Shown here: positions 32,034 to 43,778 of the stretch, piece after piece
Layout: every line of letters starts with the position of its first letter
How positions within the stretch are numbered: position 1 is the stretch's first letter
Assembly (NCBI RefSeq): GCF_020520425.1
Contig: NC_079488.1
Coordinates: 29,813,247 to 29,877,246 of the forward strand
Length of the DNA stretch: 64,000 nt
Reading direction: 5' to 3'
DNA from: Spinacia oleracea
Taxonomy: Eukaryota > Streptophyta > Magnoliopsida > Caryophyllales > Amaranthaceae
The notes under the pieces: model-generated
The model's input: the letters and a program-made list of their open reading frames with translations, nothing else
Told to the model about the DNA's origin: nothing
Databases searched by the model: none
Position numbers and translations under genes: made by a program

Positions 32034-34307
32034 AACTCCCTCAAGCTAGGCGTTTGCTAGTCTCTAGCAAACTAAGCACGAAATAGGGAAGAATGAGCAA
32101 TTATTCGAATTCTAAAAACTACGAAAACAAGAACTACAAGAATATACAACCTAACTCACTTTCGTAGGAATCACGGTTGCATTTAAGCGCATGCAACAAG
32201 CTCTTTAAACCCCACAATCGCTCATGAGGGCGAGTGGGATCTCGCAAGGGTTTCCAAAGAGAATCACCCATAACTCTTCCAACAACACAATCAAGGCAAG
32301 ACCTAAAATTTAAAAAAAACCAAGAAAAAGAAAGAAAAGGAAAAGAAAGAAAAGAAAAAGAAATAAAGAAAGAAAAAGAAAATAGAAAAGAAAGAAAAAA
32401 TGAAAAATGAAACTACAAAAGTCAAGAAAAGGGCCTTTATTATGGAACGAGCACAAAAGAATGCTAATATTACTAACCAAATAAACGAATGCACGCTAAC
32501 CAATGTCCTAAGTCGAGTGAAGGATTCAAATGCCAAGAAAAGAGAACTATAGGTTCACACTTATCAATTCCCCTTCAACCGAGCATACCACGTCAAATCT
32601 CTAGATCCCATCCACCCTTAAGAATAGTTTCTCATGACGCCGCGAAGGCGCCGGAAAACAAGAATTGCAAGGGAGAAGAGAAGGTTACCCGACATCTTAG
32701 CATGACAATCTCATTCCATAAATTTGACCAAATCCTCCCTCCACCGACAAAGACTCAACTCAAAAGGGTAAAGAGGACTTTTTAGGGTGTATCGTTAGGC
32801 TAGGGGTAAGGTGTGGAACAAATTTGGTAATTGGTGCTCAAACCTAAAGTGAAGCGCAATGAATGAACTCAACATAAGCAAATCGAACCAAAACAAACTC
32901 ATACCACTTATTTGGGGTACCCCCAAGCTTATTCAACAACAAAACTAAACTAAAACTCTTTTTAAACTTTTCTTGATTTGATTTTCTCTTTTTTTGTGTT
33001 TCAATTGAAACTTTTCTCCTTTCCTTGTTTTTCCTCTATTTTTGGCTTTTTCAAAACTTTCCTTTCTCTTTTTGCATATGCATCATTTATTCACTATATA
33101 CATCATAATTCCCAAACTTTGCCATTCTAATCAATTTCAATCATTCCCCAACTTTGCATAATCATTCAAAACCACCATGCATCATAACTCATAGCTTCAC
33201 TATCACTTCTAAGGGTGAAAATAAAACAAAGGCTATTAGGCTTGTAATGTGCTTATAAGAAATGAAGGGGCAAGGCTCAAATGGCTAGCAAGGGGGCAAA
33301 TGCAAACAAAAATATATGAGGAAAATAGAAAATAAAGTCCTAAACTAAAAAGAAAAATAGTCACCGAAAGAAATGCCTCGTTCGGTCGCGGTCTCGGGAA
33401 GGAAAAAGTCAAATTCGGGAGATAAGGAAGTCAATGCTAAGGATCCATGCCACTCAATATATGAATACAATGTGTTTGGGCTAATGTGAACATGATCCTC
33501 ACCAATGGGAACAAATACTACTCTCTCCGGTTTCAAGTCACTAGAGAGATCGACACCGTCTTACCACAAACCAAGGGTTCAAGACTCATGCTACCCATAG
33601 TCCTAACCAACTTTCTTAACACCTAAATCCTAGATGCGACCCAAGACATTGAAAACCGTGCAAACATCTACCAATTAGGAATAAAAGCATTCTAGCCTAT
33701 AATTTCCAATTTTATTTTCCAAAATCAAGAATAATGCCTAAGAAACCTAGAAAAAACTTGCCTTGACAAAAGGAAAGGAAAACAAAGAAAAAGGAAAGAA
33801 AAAGGAAGAAAAGAATAAATCAAAACAAAAGGAAAACAAAAGGAAACAAAAGAAAACAAAAGAAATTAAAAGAAACTAAAATCAAACTAAAAACAAAGAA
33901 ACTAATATATACATATGCACATAAAGCATGATTTCAAAGATATGAGCAACACAATTGGCAACTACACAACAAAACTCACCCCAAGCTTGAGTTAGGCCAT
34001 GTCCTCAAGGCCTAAAACAAAACAAGGAGGGGCACAACTACCCATCCAACCAAATGCCCTATATGAAATATGCCCATCCCAAAGAATGCAAGGGAGATAG
34101 AAGGATATTACCGGATATGCCGTGGGAGAAAGTCTCGCAAAGAACCGGTAAAAACCGAATAAACTCACCAAAATATCGATGAGCAAGGCAATGGTGGAAA
34201 GTGTGAACCCACCTCAAAGAAACCATACCAAGAATATGCAAAAGATCCGCGGGGTGCCTCCTGGAAGCGCTTGTTTAACGTCATTAGCTTGACGAATCCC
34301 CCCAAAT
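32034..34307 (-). other. Athila 3' internal region without pol
   Basis: The region between the end of integrase and the 3' LTR. Beside the LTR the minus strand reads GCTTGAGGGAGTT, the polypurine tract. Homopurine runs (AAAGAAAAGG type) occur at 32305-32405 and 33770-33900. Athila elements often carry an env-like frame here; I see only short frames and cannot support one. Confidence 0.75.
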
Positions 34308-35663
34308 TCATGGGGGGTCCTTGAGGTCCATGATAGCAAAAGAACCAATAGAGTCTCCCAAGTAATAGTGTTTGAGCCGATGACCATTCACCTTGAAGGG
34401 CCCAGAATCTTCTTTCCGAATCTTAATTGCACCATGCGGGAAGACCCGAACAACGTCGAATGGACCGCTCCATCGGGACTTGAGTTTTTCCGGGAATAAC
34501 TTCAAACGGGAGTTATAAAGGAGAACTATCTCCCCCTCCTTGAATTCCCTCTTTTCAATCCTAGCGTCATCGTATTGTTTAGAACGGGCTTTGTAGATGC
34601 TCGCCGAGTCACAGGCGTTTACACGGAGCTCCTCGAGCTCATGGAGATCAAGCAAGCGCCGCTCACCCGCACTAGATAACTCAAAATTCAAAGTTTTGAT
34701 TGCCCACATGGCCTTGTGCTCAAGCTCAACCGGCAAGTGGAAATTCCTTCCATAAACAAGCTTGTAAGGAGTCATTCCGATCGGCGTTTTGAAAGCCGTT
34801 CTATACGCCCATAAGGCGTCATCAAGTTTGATGGACCAATCCTTCCGGTTCTTGGCAACCGACTTCTCGAGAATAGACTTGATTTCCCGATTGGTAACTT
34901 CCACTTGACCGCTATTTTGAGGATGATAACCCACGCCAACTTTGTGATGAACACCATACTTCCGCAATAGGGTCTTGAACTTCCCATGGGAAAAGTGAGA
35001 TCCTCCATCACTAATCAAGGCCCTAGGAACCCCAAAACGCGGAAATATGATCCTCTTGAAGAGATTGATAACCACTTTGTGATCATTGGTGGGTGAGGCA
35101 ATAGCTTCCGCCCACTTTGAAACATAATCAACCGCCACAAGAATATAGAGATTGCCATAAGAAGAAGGGAAATGACCCATGAAGTCGATACCACACACAT
35201 CGAACACCTCCAACTCCAAGATAGGATTTTGTGGCATCTCATATCTCTTGGAAATATTTACCGTCCTTTGACAACGATCACAAGAGTTGACAAATGCCCA
35301 AGCATCCCGAAAAAGGTTGGGCCACCACAACATACTTTGAAGGATCTTGGAAGCGGTTCTATCACCTCCCATATGCCCACCACAAGGGGAGGAGTGGCAC
35401 ATACGAAGAACACTAGTGAACTCCTTTTCCGGAACACACCTCCTTAAAAGGCCATTCGGGCACCGTCTCAACAATGTGGGCTCATCCCAAATATAGCGCC
35501 TAGAATCATACTTCAACTTGCGGCGCTCTTGAGTTGTGAGATCTTCGGGGATCGCCCCACAAGCCAAGTAATTCACTATGTCAAAAAACCAAGGAAGATG
35601 AGAACTCCCAACCATGTAAAAGGTATCATCTCTCAAAGCATCTTCAATCGGCACATCATCCAT
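34308..35663 (-). pseudogene. Athila integrase
   Basis: A 451-residue frame. The zinc finger H-H-C-C is visible ([20 protein letters not shown] ... CDRCQRT). The catalytic core follows with [15 protein letters not shown] and [13 protein letters not shown] (D), [15 protein letters not shown] (D) and [18 protein letters not shown] (E). The C-terminal part ends with [20 protein letters not shown], the GPY/F-type module. It integrates element cDNA. This is the best-kept domain of the element, though the join to RNase H needs a frameshift near 35670. Confidence 0.94.
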
Positions 35664-35809
35664 AGCCTCACCCCAAGTTCTAGCCTAGAGAGGTGATCGT
35701 CCACCACATTCTCAGCTCCTTTTTTATCGCGAATTTCGATGTCAAATTCTTGGAGAAGGAGCACCCAGCGAATGAGTCTAGGTTTGGCCTCTTTCTTGGC
35801 CATAAGATA
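35664..35809 (-). pseudogene. RNase H tail of the Athila element
   Basis: Continuation after the [23 protein letters not shown] and ADH/DHLSRLE-like [14 protein letters not shown], the conserved end of gypsy RNase H (KGxxNxVADxLSR). A frame change follows before the integrase frame. Confidence 0.85.
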
Positions 35810-37534
35810 TCAGATTTCCGCATGATCCGTGTACACGATAGTCTTTGACCCCACCAAGTATGTCCTAAATTTCTCAAAGGCATGCACAATGGCGAGAAAC
35901 TCCTTCTCGATCGTGGTGTAATTGGATTGTGCTTGATTAAGAGTCTTAGACATATAGTATATCACATGAAGCTTTTTGACCTTTCGTTGACCAAGGACTC
36001 CCCCAACCGAGAAATCACTAGCGTCACACATCAACTCGAAAGGAAGTGACCAATCCGGAGCTTGAACTATAGGAGTAGAAATAAGGGCACTCTTGATTGT
36101 GTTGAAGGCCTTGAGACACGCAGCATCAAAGTGAAAGTCGCACTCCTTTTGGAGGAGGTTGGTGAGAGGCCGAGCAATCAATGAGAAATCTTTAATGAGC
36201 CGCCTATAGAATCCGGCGTGCCCAAGAAAGGACCGGATCCCCTTAACACTGACCGGGGGAGGTAGCTTCTCTTCGACCTCGATTTTCGCTCTATCTACCT
36301 CAATACCAAGGTGAAAGACCTTGTGCCCGAGAACAATTCCTTCTTGCACCATGAAGTGGAATTTTTCCCAATTGAGCACCAAGTGAACTTTCTCACACCT
36401 CTCAAAACACTTTCCGAGATCGATGAGGCACTCATCATAGATGGCACCTCCCACCGAAAAGTCGTCCATGAAAACCTCCATTTCCTCTTCGAGCATGTCA
36501 CCAAAAATACTCATCATGCACCTTTGGAACGTCCCGGGGGTATTGCAAAGTCCGAATGGCATCCTCCTATAGGAAAATGTCCCATAAGGACAAGTAATTG
36601 TAGTTTTCTCTTGGTCTTCCGGGTTTATGGGGTTTTGAAAGAACCCGGAATAGCCATCAAGAAAGCTAAAATACTTATGTTTGGTTAGTCGTTCGAGCAT
36701 TTGATAAATAAATGGTAAAGGGAAGTGGTCTTTCTTAGTGGAAAGATTGAGTTGGCGGTAGTCAATGCACATATGCCACCCGGTTACCGTCCGGGTGGAA
36801 ATGAGCTCTCCTTGTGCATTCTTTACTACCGTCATCCCACCTTTCTTGGGAACAACATGGACCGGGGACACCCATCTACTATTGGAAATAGGATAGAAGA
36901 TCCCGGCCGCCAAAAGTTTCATTATTTCCTTCTTAACCACCTCACCCATAGGTGGATTAAGCTTTCGTTGCCTTTCACGATGGGGGACGACATTGTCCCC
37001 AAGCTCAATATGGTGCATACAAAGTGTTGGGATAACACCTTTCAAATCACCAATGGTGTAGCCCAAAGCTCTTTGATGACGTTTCAAAACATTAGTGAAC
37101 TTGAGCACTTGCTCATCATCCAAAATAGAGTTAATAATAATGGGGTAAGAAGAATTTGGACCGGGAAAAACGTACCTCAAGCTCGAAGGTAGAGGTTTGA
37201 GCTCTACCTTGGGAGCTTCCTTACCAATTCGGAATCCATGATCATTCGAAACTTCTTCCCGATCAAGCACAATCAAGCATTGCTCCGATTGAGCACAAGG
37301 TGAGGTGGAATCCAATAACTCCTTGTAGTTGGCCGCTTCAACCCCTATATCAACTAAGCCTTCTCTATTCAAAAGAGAAAACTCAAGTGGATCGTTAGTA
37401 GTGAGCAAGTGCTCATGCATGTCATGCACTAGGGGATCAAAAGACTCAACCAAGAAACATTTCTCATTAGTAGAACTAGGGTAACTCATGGCTTTATTCA
37501 AGTCAAAGAACAAACTATCCTTCCCAACCTTCAA
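35810..37534 (-). pseudogene. Athila reverse transcriptase and RNase H
   Basis: A 574-residue frame. RT blocks: VVPKKGGMTVVKN, MCIDYRQLNLSTKKDHFPLP, FLDGYSGFFQNPINPEDQEK, YRRMPFGLCNTPGTFQRCMM, and the catalytic MEVFMDDFSV. RNase H follows with FELMCDASDFSVGGVLGQRK, NYTTIEKEFLAIVHAFEKFR and VYTDHAEI. A TGA at 35810-35812 cuts RNase H. The rest ([32 protein letters not shown]) continues in the same frame down to about 35680. It is preceded by the protease in the same frame apart from one TAA at 37547-37549. Confidence 0.94.
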
Positions 37535-37546
37535 AGTGATTTTCCC

Positions 37547-38065
37547 TTACTTGACATCAATAGTGGCCCCCGCCGTGGCCAAAAATGGTCGACCAAGAAT
37601 AATAGGGACATGCACGTCCTCATCTATGTCTAGAACTACAAAGTCGACGGGGATCACAAATCCACCAACTCTCAAGGGTACATCCTCAATCTTGCCAATA
37701 GGGTATTTGACCGAACGGTCGGCAAGTGGCAATGTAATGTTGGTTGGGACAAGATCACCAACCTCAAGCTTGGCGAACACCGAATAAGGCAGTAAACTAA
37801 CACTAGTGCCCAAATCACACAAGGCGTTGCTTATTTCAAGCTTCTTAATAGCACAAGGGATAGAGAAACTACCCGGGTCTTTGAGTTTGCGTGGCATTTG
37901 GTTAAGAATAATAGCACTACAATTTTCGGTGAGGTTCACCGTCTCCTTTACGTCGCAATCCCGCTTCGAAAATCTTGAGTAGGTTGGCATTTGGTTCAAC
38001 GCATCCGTAAAGGGGATAATGATATGCAATTTGCGAAGAACATCTAGGAATTTTGAGAATTGCAC
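37547..38065 (-). pseudogene. Athila aspartic protease
   Basis: This part of the gag-pol frame contains ALCDLGTSVSLLPYSVFAKL (the Athila active site, usually CDLGASVSL) and VHVPIILGRPFLATAGATID (the ILGRPFL flap-side block). It is separated from gag only by TAA 38090-38092 and from RT by TAA 37547-37549. It would cut the polyprotein. Both stops can be explained as C-to-T changes or small lesions. Confidence 0.9.
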
Positions 38066-38089
38066 GTCTAGCTTATGCCTTATGAATCT

Positions 38090-39740
38090 TTAGGGATAGG
38101 GAAGTTTAGGAGTGGGGAGAGGTAGAAGTGTTGCCTCTTTTGGTCTAGGAGTATCACCCACATCATCGATAGGAGGCTCCTCATCTACCACATCATTGTC
38201 TCTAGACTCAACGACTCCCTCTTGTTCCTTCCCATTGGAATTAGAAACCTTATTAGCTCTAGGAACATCATCTAAAATCCTCCCACTCCTTGTCACTATG
38301 TCATTCATTTGCTTTGGAGCTTGACTTTGGGGTGGGAGACTAGTATGCACATGATGTTCCTTAATGGTATTAGCAAGTTGAGCTAATTGGGTTTCGATCA
38401 TTTTCAAGTGAGTGTTGGATTGCTTAAATCCATCCTCAAACTCAACATTTTTCTTGACTTGCGCCCCCACGAACGACTCCATGAGAGCCTCAAGGTTAGA
38501 CTTGAGAGGCGGGAGCGGTGGAGGTGCATTGCCACAACCACTAGGGTTTTGTTGGAATTGGTTGCCATAGGTCCTTGGCCCATTGAATCCGGGAGGTGGA
38601 AATTGAGAGACACCATATGGACCTTCCGAGTTCAACGGATAACCCCCACTAGAGGCACCCCTAAATTGCCCATAAGAATAGTTGTAACCCCCTCCACCTT
38701 GATGTTTGGGATTATAACTACCTTGATTGTATTGGGTTTGATTGCCAAGACCATGAGATTGACCATAGGGTGCTTGGCCTTGATAGCCTTGCGCCCTATA
38801 GCCACCTCGGCCATGACTATCATACCCACCTCCTTGGCCAAAGACTTGGTAGGATCCATGCATAGGAGGCCCTCTAGGTGCTTGCCTAAAAATGTTTTGA
38901 TTATTGGGTTATCATATCTAGACCTCTCATTCAAAGCATGGGCATATTCCATATCAAAATCACCTTCACAAGAAGGGCCATAATCCACATAAGACACATT
39001 ATGCACCAAAGGACAAGCATTTGGGAAATGACCATAGTCTTGACAATTATCACAAAAATATGTGCCCGGAGGCATTGTGTCATAGGAACTCACCTTGCTC
39101 TTCCCTTTAGTGAGAAGAGAAGCCGAAGGCGGTGGAATTGTTGATGGCGATGGTGGTTGACTTGGTGTGCTCTCTAGCTTTTCCAATCTCGAGCTAAGCT
39201 TCTCAATGATCCGTGCTTGCTCCATAGCATATACCGACCATTTACCATTATCAATCCTACCCTTGCTATTATAGTTCCTTGTACCAACATGCCAAGCTTG
39301 GTAATTTTGAACTACATCCTCAATTATCTCTTCTATTTGATCTTTGGTCTTGTTCATTATGGGACAACAAGCCCCCGCATCTAGACTCGTCTTGGAGGTC
39401 GGGCTCAACCCCAAATAGAAGGTTTAGAGTAGCAACCACTTAGTAATCCCATGGTGAGGGCACTCCCTTTGGTATTCTTTGAATCGGTCCCAAGCTTCAA
39501 CAAGCGATTCATCCCGCTTTTGCTCAAATGATTGAATTTTGTGGTGATATTCCGTCGTCTTGCCATGAGAGTAGAACTTGCTAAAAAATGCGCTTGTCAC
39601 TTCATTCCAAGTTCAAAGTGAATTTGGCTTTACCTCCTTGTCAAGCCAATCGCTAGCTCGTCCTAGGAGAAAGAAACGAAATAGCGTCAACCGCACATAG
39701 TCCGAAGTCACACCATTGTGTTTGATTGTATCAGCCATTT
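38090..39740 (-). pseudogene. Athila gag, N-terminus missing
   Basis: It begins at the LTR edge with ADTIKHNGVTSDYVRLTLFR and GRASDWL (retrotransposon gag domain; upstream part absent). It continues past a TAA (39424-39426, LLL*TFY, usually Gln) into LSPTSKTSLDAGACCPIMNK. The zinc knuckle is CDNCQDYGHFPNAC (CX2CX4HX4C). A frame change near 38900 leads to a Gly/Tyr/Gln-rich region (GQGGGYDSHGRGGYRAQGYQ) and a coiled coil near the protease. Its role is RNA packaging and particle formation. Confidence 0.9.
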
Positions 39741-41354
39741 TGATAAGGGGGTTTTCGTCTCGTTATCCGAACACCACCTAACCAAACAAAACATATAGAA
39801 AACACCTATTCTACCGGCTTGCGGCAAGATATGGATCGTCCCAAGAGAACAGAGCGCATTGAGTTTTAGGCGTTAAGCTAGTTTAGACGTAAGTTGATTT
39901 GAACTAGTTCCTAGGACACTAAGCTATCAAACGAATTAAACCAAATAGGGAAATAGCTAGGGAATTGGGGATAGGCTAGGGAAATCGGGGGAAACGATCA
40001 AACAATCAAACAATCATGATGATGCAAAGACTTAGTGTATAGGGGAATAGAATCAAATGACGTGCTCGCCACCTCTCGGATGGAGCATGCAAAGCATCTA
40101 ATCTATGGAAAAGCTTTCGCATAGTCCTCAACTAGACCACTTGCATATAAGAACAACTATCCACTTGCATAAAAGAGGTTCACAATATCTTGCCAAACCT
40201 AAACTATGCATTCCAATCAATTCTAATCAACTAGTATTTGCAACTACTACTCAATTAGTCATGGACATCCTATCACCAACTCACATTTAATTACATCAAC
40301 AATCAACATTCAATCTTCAGTTTCCCCTAATTAAGCCCCCTAGATTCTCCCCTATCCCTAACTAAAATCTACTCACTAAACATGCTTGTAACTAGGAAAT
40401 CTAAGAATTCAAGGCTAGGAATCATGTAATTGAGAAAGTAAAAGCAAGGAATCAAGAAATCAAGCATTCAATTGCAAAATCAAAAGAGAATTAGGAATCA
40501 ATCAAACTAGAATCAAAGTAATAGAGGAATTCAAGAATTCAAGAAAAATAGCAAAGAACAAAGAACAAAGAAATTGAATTAAAATTGCAAGGAATTAAAA
40601 GAGTTGAAGAAATTACAACTTAAAGGTTTAAACTATGGAGTAATTGGAAATTCTAATAATGTGATTGTGTTTTAAAATTAAAATGAAAAATCTATTTATA
40701 AGTTTCCCCAAATAGAAGCTTTAATTCAAAAATCTGTAGCCCGCGTCGACGTTCGGTCGCACATACCCTCTGTGCGATCGAACGGAGAAATCTAATTCGA
40801 GCACACACTTGATCCTATGCGAGCAAACGAAGCGAAGATGGCCTCCTTCGTCATGTGCGACCGAACAAGAATTCTTGTGCGGTCGAATAAGCTTTTCTTG
40901 GCCAATTCTTCTAAGATTTCCAGTGTGGTCGCACAAACAAGCTGTGTGGGCACACAAATATCTTGTGCGGTCGAACGAAAACCTATGTGGTCGAACGTCA
41001 AAATTGGGGACATTTTGTCTCTGAAATCACTTTTGTGCGATCGTTGAACAAAGCTCGATCGCACAAAGGGGATCTTGTGCGATCGAACATAAAGAGCTGT
41101 TCGGTCGCACATATTTGCATTTTCTTGAGTCCTCCACTTATTCACTGTTCGGGCGCACAAACCCCTGTTCGGTCGCACATACCCTGTTTTGTTCCAATCT
41201 ACTTGGTTTTCCATAATATTTCACAATAATCACCTATAAAGCACAAGATGGAGTGAAACTATAAAAATCATACGAAAAACTATAAAAACTACGAAAAATC
41301 ATAATAAACTAACATGAAAACTTAAGCTAAGAGCGACATAAATTTCGCTCATCA
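39741..41354 (-). repeat. Athila 5' LTR (1614 bp)
   Basis: TGATAAGGGGGTTTTCG to GTCGCTCATCA-type end. It matches the split 3' LTR except for scattered substitutions and small indels (for example, a shortened stretch near 40640 lacking TCTCTCTCTAG). Since the two were identical at insertion, their divergence dates the element. Confidence 0.93.
40745..41185. repeat. TGTGCGRTCGAAC motif block, Athila 5' LTR
   Basis: Same block as in the 3' LTR, with several copies closer to consensus here (for example TGTGCGACCGAAC at 40855 and GATCTTGTGCGATCGAAC at 41070). Confidence 0.88.
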
Positions 41355-41822
41355 ATTATGAGGGTATGCAGATGCAGATTATGTTGGTGATTTAGTAAAT
41401 CGAAAGAGCATATCAGGTATGGTTCAATTCTTAGGTCCATTTATGGTTTCTTGGGGTTCCATGAAACAGGACATTGTTGCTCTATCCACAGTTGAAGCTG
41501 AGTACGTAGCTGTTGCATCTTGTTGCTCTCACATACTATGGATAAAACAACAGTTAAGGGACTTTGGTATTATATATAATTATGTTCTAATTTACTGTGA
41601 TAACACAAGTGTCATTTACATTTCAAAAGACCCAGTTCATCATTCTCGGGTCAAGCATATCCATAATAGGCATCACTTCCTTAAAGATAATGTTGATAAA
41701 GCATTAATCAAATTAGATTTTATCAAACTGATAATCAAATTGCAGACATCTTGACTAAGGCTCTAAGCAGGGAGAAACATGAGAAAATGATACTGGAACT
41801 TGGAATGATCAAGCTAAGATAA
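41355..41822 (+). pseudogene. Sirevirus RNase H, downstream half
   Basis: It resumes directly after the ATTAT duplication with GYADADYVGDLVNRKSISGM. Then come SWGSMKQDIVALSTVEAEYV, the catalytic block IYCDNTSVIYISKDPVHHSR, and after a shift near 41720 NQIADILTKALSREKHEKMI, stopping at TAA 41820-41822. It joins the frame cut at 28884, confirming that the Athila element inserted between. Confidence 0.92.
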
Positions 41823-42245
41823 ATACAATTAAAGTTCCTCCAAGGCAAATACAATAATTATGGTGCATAGTACTGCTTATTTCAAACACAATTTTAAGTG
41901 TGAAAACGTAGTTGAAGTTTACCATTGTAAAGGATCAACTTACTCAACAAATATGCCCGGTAAGCAGCTTCCTTATAAATTAGTAATACGAGATACAACA
42001 ATTAAGCAAGTATTTTTATCTTTTTTTTCAAAATTTAATTAATAAACTAAAACAAAATTTCAAAACTAAAAAACATCTCCCTATTTAATGTTTATATTTT
42101 ACGTTCCTTTTAACATTAAATAGAGAAACTCTTCATCTCCCTTATTCACTCCCCTTTGCCATTCTCTCCACCATCCTTACACGCATCCTCCACTGACTTC
42201 ACCACATTCACCCACATTCGTCCACCTATAAAATCGCCACCCACC
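41823..42245 (+). other. Sirevirus spacer between pol and env-like gene
   Basis: AT-rich, no supported frame. The inverted phrase AACATTAAATAGAGAAACTCTTCATCTCCC mirrors ACATCTCCCTATTTAATGTT just before it (about 42070 and 42110), a small hairpin. Confidence 0.6.
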
Positions 42246-43757
42246 ATGGTCCTCACAAGCCAAAACATCGATCTCTCCAACCACAAACGAAAAATAAACC
42301 CATCGTCACTCGTTCCTATGAATACCTCACCCATGCAATCCCCAATTCCACTTCAAATGCACAATCATGTGCTCGCTCTCACTCAAGGGGAACCAATCGA
42401 TCCCGGTGTGAAGATGAAAACTCCTACCCCCAAACCCCGATCCTCATAACGAAAAACCAAGAAACGCCGTGTCAAGGGTTCCGGCGACCAGCTTGAGGAA
42501 ACAGAGGAAACAATGGTGAGTCCTCGATCTCAGGGGGAAGGAAAAAGTGCAAAGAAACTCACGACAAAGGAAAATAATTTGGTAGAAGGATTCGCCATCA
42601 ACTCGACTTGGTGTGAGGCCTCAAAATTCAACGAACTAATGAAAATTCTCGAGCATAAAAAATGGGTAAGCTTGTTAATTAATTATGTGAAATCACCCCT
42701 AATACCCGATGCTATGAAATAATTTTTCAAAAATTTCAAATGTGTTGGCAATATTTGCTTGGGTATGGTGAATGCAACTCAAATTGAATTTGATGATGTG
42801 TATTTGGAACAATTGTTTGGTACTCCCAATAAGGGGTTTGATATTTGGTTAAAGGGTCAGATTAAGGTCACTATAGGAAATGTGAATGAGGATGACATTG
42901 TAGGTTCAATTGTGGGGGGGGGGGGGGTAGCTCAATTTCCACCTCCACAAACCAAAACTCCTTTTCCCCACTTCAGAAATTATTGTTGAATATTGTGTGG
43001 AGAGGTGTTGTTCCTCGCACCTAAAAGAGGAGTATTTCTAGTCTCTTCGATTCTTGTCCCATGTACTGTCTTGAAAGAAAGATCACGATCAATTTTCCGG
43101 CCATAATGATTAAACACTTATCCACATGCTTCCCCCAATACAAAATTCCCTATTCTTCTCTACTCACCTCTCTTTTTGAAAAAAAATCGGTTGGCTTGAG
43201 TAAATATGATGTCATGCGCCTAAAGTCTACTCAAATCGTCCAATTAGAAATGCTCACCATTTTGAAACTCAAGGTCGTGCAGGGAAATGTCGTTAGAGTT
43301 GGTAAGGAAGAGAAGAAACATTAAGAGGAGGATGAGGAACTTACCCCTATCAAGTTGAACTCTCTCGAGTTCTAAAGAAATCACATGAGAAAAGGGGGTT
43401 GTGGTCTCTCAGGGAAAGAGGAAGAGTATGCGTGTGGCTATTAAGGAAAACAAGAAGAAAAGTCCATTGTATATGGACATCACAGAGGAAGATGTTGAAG
43501 AAGATACTCTTGTTGGTGAGGAACAAGGGGATGGTATTGAGGAAGAAAGAGAAGAAGTTGTTCGTATTGACAAAGAGGAACTTGACATGGCAGTTAAGTT
43601 GTGGAACAAGGCCAACACTCCACCCCAACCATCATCGGGTCAGCAAGTTCCTTCTAATACGATCATGGATGAAGTTGATGGTCAAGGTGACGGTCTTATG
43701 CTAACAATTGGAACCAAAGCTGATTTAGGTTCAATGGCTCATTTGTGTGCATGGTGA
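42246..43757 (+). pseudogene. Sirevirus env-like 3' gene
   Basis: Starts MVLTSQNIDLSNHKRKIN in a plausible ATG context (CACCATGG). In the same frame, across stops at 42447-42449 and 42720-42722, it gives FFKNFKCVGNICLGMV and FDDVYLEQLFGTPNKG. After a frame change, MYCLERKITINFPAIMIKHL and IPYSSLLTSLFEKKSVGLSK follow. This order matches the putative plant transposon protein region (FYAN...V.G..I.fd...L..ll..P..G ... INLP..I..HM ... LPYG.lLT.lFe) seen in Sirevirus env-like genes. An acidic C-terminal part (VEEDTLVGEEQGDGIEEERE) ends at 43757. Function in plants is unknown; the copy is broken. Confidence 0.68.
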
Positions 43758-43778
43758 CTTGGATTGAATGAGTTCGTC

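Larger units (their letters stand above)
28885..41354 (-). mobile_element. Athila-type Ty3/gypsy retrotransposon, defective
   Basis: A 12.5-kb minus-strand element inserted in the Sirevirus RT/RNase H junction. It is flanked by ATTAT at 28880-28884 and 41355-41359. LTRs are about 1.6 kb (TGATAAG(A/G)GGG...GTCGCTCATCA on the plus strand). Between them lie gag, protease, RT-RNase H and integrase in gypsy order, with Athila signatures (long LTRs, ALCDLGTSVSLLP protease, FMDDFSV in [13 protein letters not shown] in integrase). The sequence next to the 5' LTR is already gag coding, so primer site and gag start are missing. The 3' LTR contains a 1506-bp solo LTR of another gypsy family. Confidence 0.95.
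21612..43778 (+). mobile_element. Sirevirus-like Ty1/copia retrotransposon, interrupted twice, 3' LTR missing
   Basis: A 5' LTR of about 1.25 kb is followed by an iMet primer site and gag with two zinc knuckles and a coiled coil. Then come protease, integrase, RT, RNase H and finally an env-like 3' gene, the arrangement of plant Sireviruses (SIRE/Maximus). A solo copia LTR (25253-26637) splits the pre-integrase domain, and an Athila element (28885-41354) splits RT from RNase H. Without these insertions the host element is about 8.3 kb. The right end gives way to a chromovirus LTR near 43779, so no 3' LTR or target duplication is seen. It is the oldest layer of this part of the window. Confidence 0.85.

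Noticed and set aside
32303-32536. Phe-rich 77-codon frame on the minus strand
   Set aside because: It is the complement of a homopurine AAAGAAAAGG run in the Athila 3' region.
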